Below are positions 5,123 through 6,446 of a stretch of DNA of 6,446 nucleotides, piece by piece. Source of the stretch: Thermoplasmata archaeon (GTDB taxonomy: Archaea > Thermoplasmatota > Thermoplasmata > Thermoplasmatales > Thermoplasmataceae); the NCBI GenBank assembly GCA_021847855.1, contig JAJZOT010000099.1:1-6446 (forward strand), given 5' to 3'. Within the stretch, counting starts at the first letter, position 1. Each line of letters begins with the position of its first letter. The notes under the pieces are model-generated. The model did not search any database and was not told the DNA's origin. It saw nothing but the letters and a program-made list of their open reading frames with translations. A program made the translations under genes and the position numbers.

Positions 5123-5689
5123 ATGGAAAAAGTAACTATAGCTGCTTTTGGTGGAAGTCTCAGAAGCAATTCCTACAACGGATATCTGCTTAAGACAGCA
5201 TCAAGGAATTTACCGGAAGGTGTTGATTTCAGGATAGCTCCAATCAGGGATCTGCCAATGTACAATACGGATGAAGAGGAAAAACCCAGTAAGGCTGTCG
5301 TGGATTTCAAGAACGTTCTCAGGGATGCAGATGGGATTCTTATTGTCACTCCAGAATACAATTATTCTATACCTGGATTCATCAAAAACGCGATTGACAT
5401 TGCATCAAGGCCTTACAATGACAATGTTCTCAAGGGGAAGCATGTTGCCGTTATGAGCGCTTCGATAGGTGCTTTCGGTGGAATGCGCGCACAGTATCAT
5501 CTGAGACAGGTTTTCGTATATCTTGATATGAAACAGATCAACAAACCTGAGGTCTTCATTAACTTTGCCCAGGAAAAGTTTGACTCAAATGGCGAATTGA
5601 AAGATGAGAGATCGCTTCTCTTGATCCAGGAACTGATGAAAAAACTTGCAACTGAGTGCAGGTTAACCCGCAATTCACTGCCTGGATAG
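5123..5689 (+). CDS. NAD(P)H-dependent FMN/quinone reductase (flavodoxin fold)
   Basis: A flavoprotein of the NADPH-dependent FMN reductase family (SsuE, ChrR/YieF and azoreductase relatives), which passes electrons from NAD(P)H to flavins, quinones, azo dyes or metal ions in the cytoplasm. The 188-residue length is normal for the family. It shows a first beta strand and FMN phosphate loop GSLRSNSYN (11-19), then DADGILIVTPEYNYSIPG (68-85) followed by KNAIDIASRP (88-97), the hallmark TPEYN-SIPG-KNAID pattern, and VAVMSASIGAFGGMRAQ (108-124) lining the isoalloxazine. It has its own TATA-like promoter, is divergent from Dps, and ends 18 bases before the end of the convergent pheT. Pairing with Dps suggests a role in redox or quinone stress, though its natural acceptor cannot be told. 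Confidence 0.93.
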   Translation: MEKVTIAAFGGSLRSNSYNGYLLKTASRNLPEGVDFRIAPIRDLPMYNTDEEEKPSKAVVDFKNVLRDADGILIVTPEYNYSIPGFIKNAIDIASRPYNDNVLKGKHVAVMSASIGAFGGMRAQYHLRQVFVYLDMKQINKPEVFINFAQEKFDSNGELKDERSLLLIQELMKKLATECRLTRNSLPG

Positions 5690-5707
5690 ATTCTGCAGCA
5701 AATGAAG

Positions 5708-6446
5708 TCAGTGTCCGTATATCTTAGATAACGTGCTCAAGTCAAATTCAGCGAATACAACAGGTAGCGGTAATGAAAACTTCCGCAGTATCTCCGGATG
5801 AATCTCCCCGACAATTCCGATCCTTTCTGAATTGATTAGGATCTTCCCACTTCTTCCCTCGATCGCCGCATCTATTTTTTCAGGAACAACTGTGCATTTT
5901 TGCGCCGTTATGCGAAGCAATATTGCATCGATGTTACTCTTTATCTCAGAATAACCTGCACGGGAGTCTATTATCATTATACATGCCTTCATTGCCTGAA
6001 TGGAACCTGAAATGACATTACCAACCTCAAATACCCTCTGGGGAAAACTCCTGTTAGTATTTCTCCGAAGGAAATCAAGCATGCCTGGATACAGTAAATT
6101 GCGTATGAATGAGAATTCAAGGCTCTTCGGGTTCATAATCTGGTAATCAGGATGAGCGCCCATTCCACCGTAAACCTCTCCTGATGTTACAACATATGTA
6201 ACTATTTCCTGGAAACCGGCGCCTATAAATATATCCCGCATGGTATCAGCAAAGGAGTTTACAGGATTCTCAGATCCGGAGGATGAGATCGGGATAGTCG
6301 ACGCTTCTATGCTTGAATAACCGATAGCCTTTGCAATGTCCTCAATCACATCCACCTCACCCATTATGTCTATCCTGTTGCCTGGCACCTTCACCTGAAA
6401 GGGAAAATCGCTTCTTTCAGTCAATATGCCCATCCTCTTCATCTGG
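5708..6446 (-). CDS. pheT: phenylalanyl-tRNA synthetase beta subunit, C-terminal part (gene continues beyond window)
   Basis: The beta chain of the alpha2-beta2 enzyme that charges tRNA-Phe. Counting from a Met at 6442: the second half of the B5 domain with VPGNRIDIMGEVDVIEDIAK (19-38) and IGYSSIE; the catalytic-like core with FQEIVTYVVTS (77-87), NPKSLEFSFIRNLLYPGML (104-122) and PQRVFEVGNV (134-143); then IGIVGEIHPEIL (208-219) and the terminal FAEFDLSTL strand (230-238). Ending here, without the RNA-binding C-terminal domain of bacterial PheT, fits the archaeal/eukaryotic form, which is about 550 residues. The Met at 6442 is internal: the frame stays open to the window edge, and its first domains, and probably pheS, lie outside. 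No promoter is visible for it here. Confidence 0.93.
   Translation of the reverse strand, partial: QMKRMGILTERSDFPFQVKVPGNRIDIMGEVDVIEDIAKAIGYSSIEASTIPISSSGSENPVNSFADTMRDIFIGAGFQEIVTYVVTSGEVYGGMGAHPDYQIMNPKSLEFSFIRNLLYPGMLDFLRRNTNRSFPQRVFEVGNVISGSIQAMKACIMIIDSRAGYSEIKSNIDAILLRITAQKCTVVPEKIDAAIEGRSGKILINSERIGIVGEIHPEILRKFSLPLPVVFAEFDLSTLSKIYGH

Noticed and set aside
5676..5713. CACTG / CAGTG inverted repeat between the FMN reductase and pheT ends
   Set aside because: Five-base arms with a 28-base gap and no T-run; expected by chance.
1..6446. CRISPR array, tRNA or rRNA gene, insertion sequence
   Set aside because: No regularly spaced repeats, no cloverleaf-like sequence, no transposase motif and no terminal inverted repeats were found on reading both strands.

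Overview
The window looks like chromosomal DNA of an archaeon. The evidence is an archaeal-type phenylalanyl-tRNA synthetase beta chain at the right edge, frequent AGG/AGA arginine and ATA isoleucine codons, and several genes with an A/T-rich TATA-like box about 24-28 bases before an ATG and no Shine-Dalgarno sequence, as expected of leaderless archaeal transcripts. This style fits the Thermoplasmata (Thermoplasma, Ferroplasma and Cuniculiplasma-like organisms). That placement is an inference from style, not from a marker gene.

Layout, left to right. (1) A complete Dam-type adenine DNA methyltransferase on + (92-943), with no restriction partner visible. (2) A convergent fumarylacetoacetate-hydrolase family enzyme on - (1110-1973). 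(3) Divergent from it, a 12-helix major facilitator transporter on + (about 2061-3251). (4) A gene-poor stretch (3252-3512) that ends in a strong TATA box and a 23-codon leaderless reading frame. (5) In the same frame directly after that frame's TAA, a pirin coding region on + (3513-4442) with no usual start codon. (6) A convergent Dps-type ferritin on - (4469 to about 4969). (7) Divergent from it, an NAD(P)H-dependent FMN/quinone reductase on + (5123-5689). (8) A convergent 3' part of pheT on - (5708-6446, continuing beyond the window).

How the genes might work together. Apart from pheT and the methyltransferase, the set has an oxidative and aromatic-compound theme: Dps sequesters iron and consumes peroxide, the flavoprotein reduces flavins or quinones, pirin is a cupin that in some organisms opens flavonols, the FAH-family protein hydrolyses or isomerises dicarbonyl acids, and the MFS protein could move small organic compounds. 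Each gene appears to have its own promoter, and strands alternate almost gene by gene, so this is a neighbourhood and not an operon. A joint pathway is a hypothesis only.

The most unusual point is the pirin 5' end. The conserved protein sequence runs unbroken back to an in-frame TAA at 3510, but contains no ATG, GTG or TTG before the conserved region. The nearest good ATG (3520) is one base out of frame. A mutation, a one-base error or an unusual initiation event is needed to explain this.
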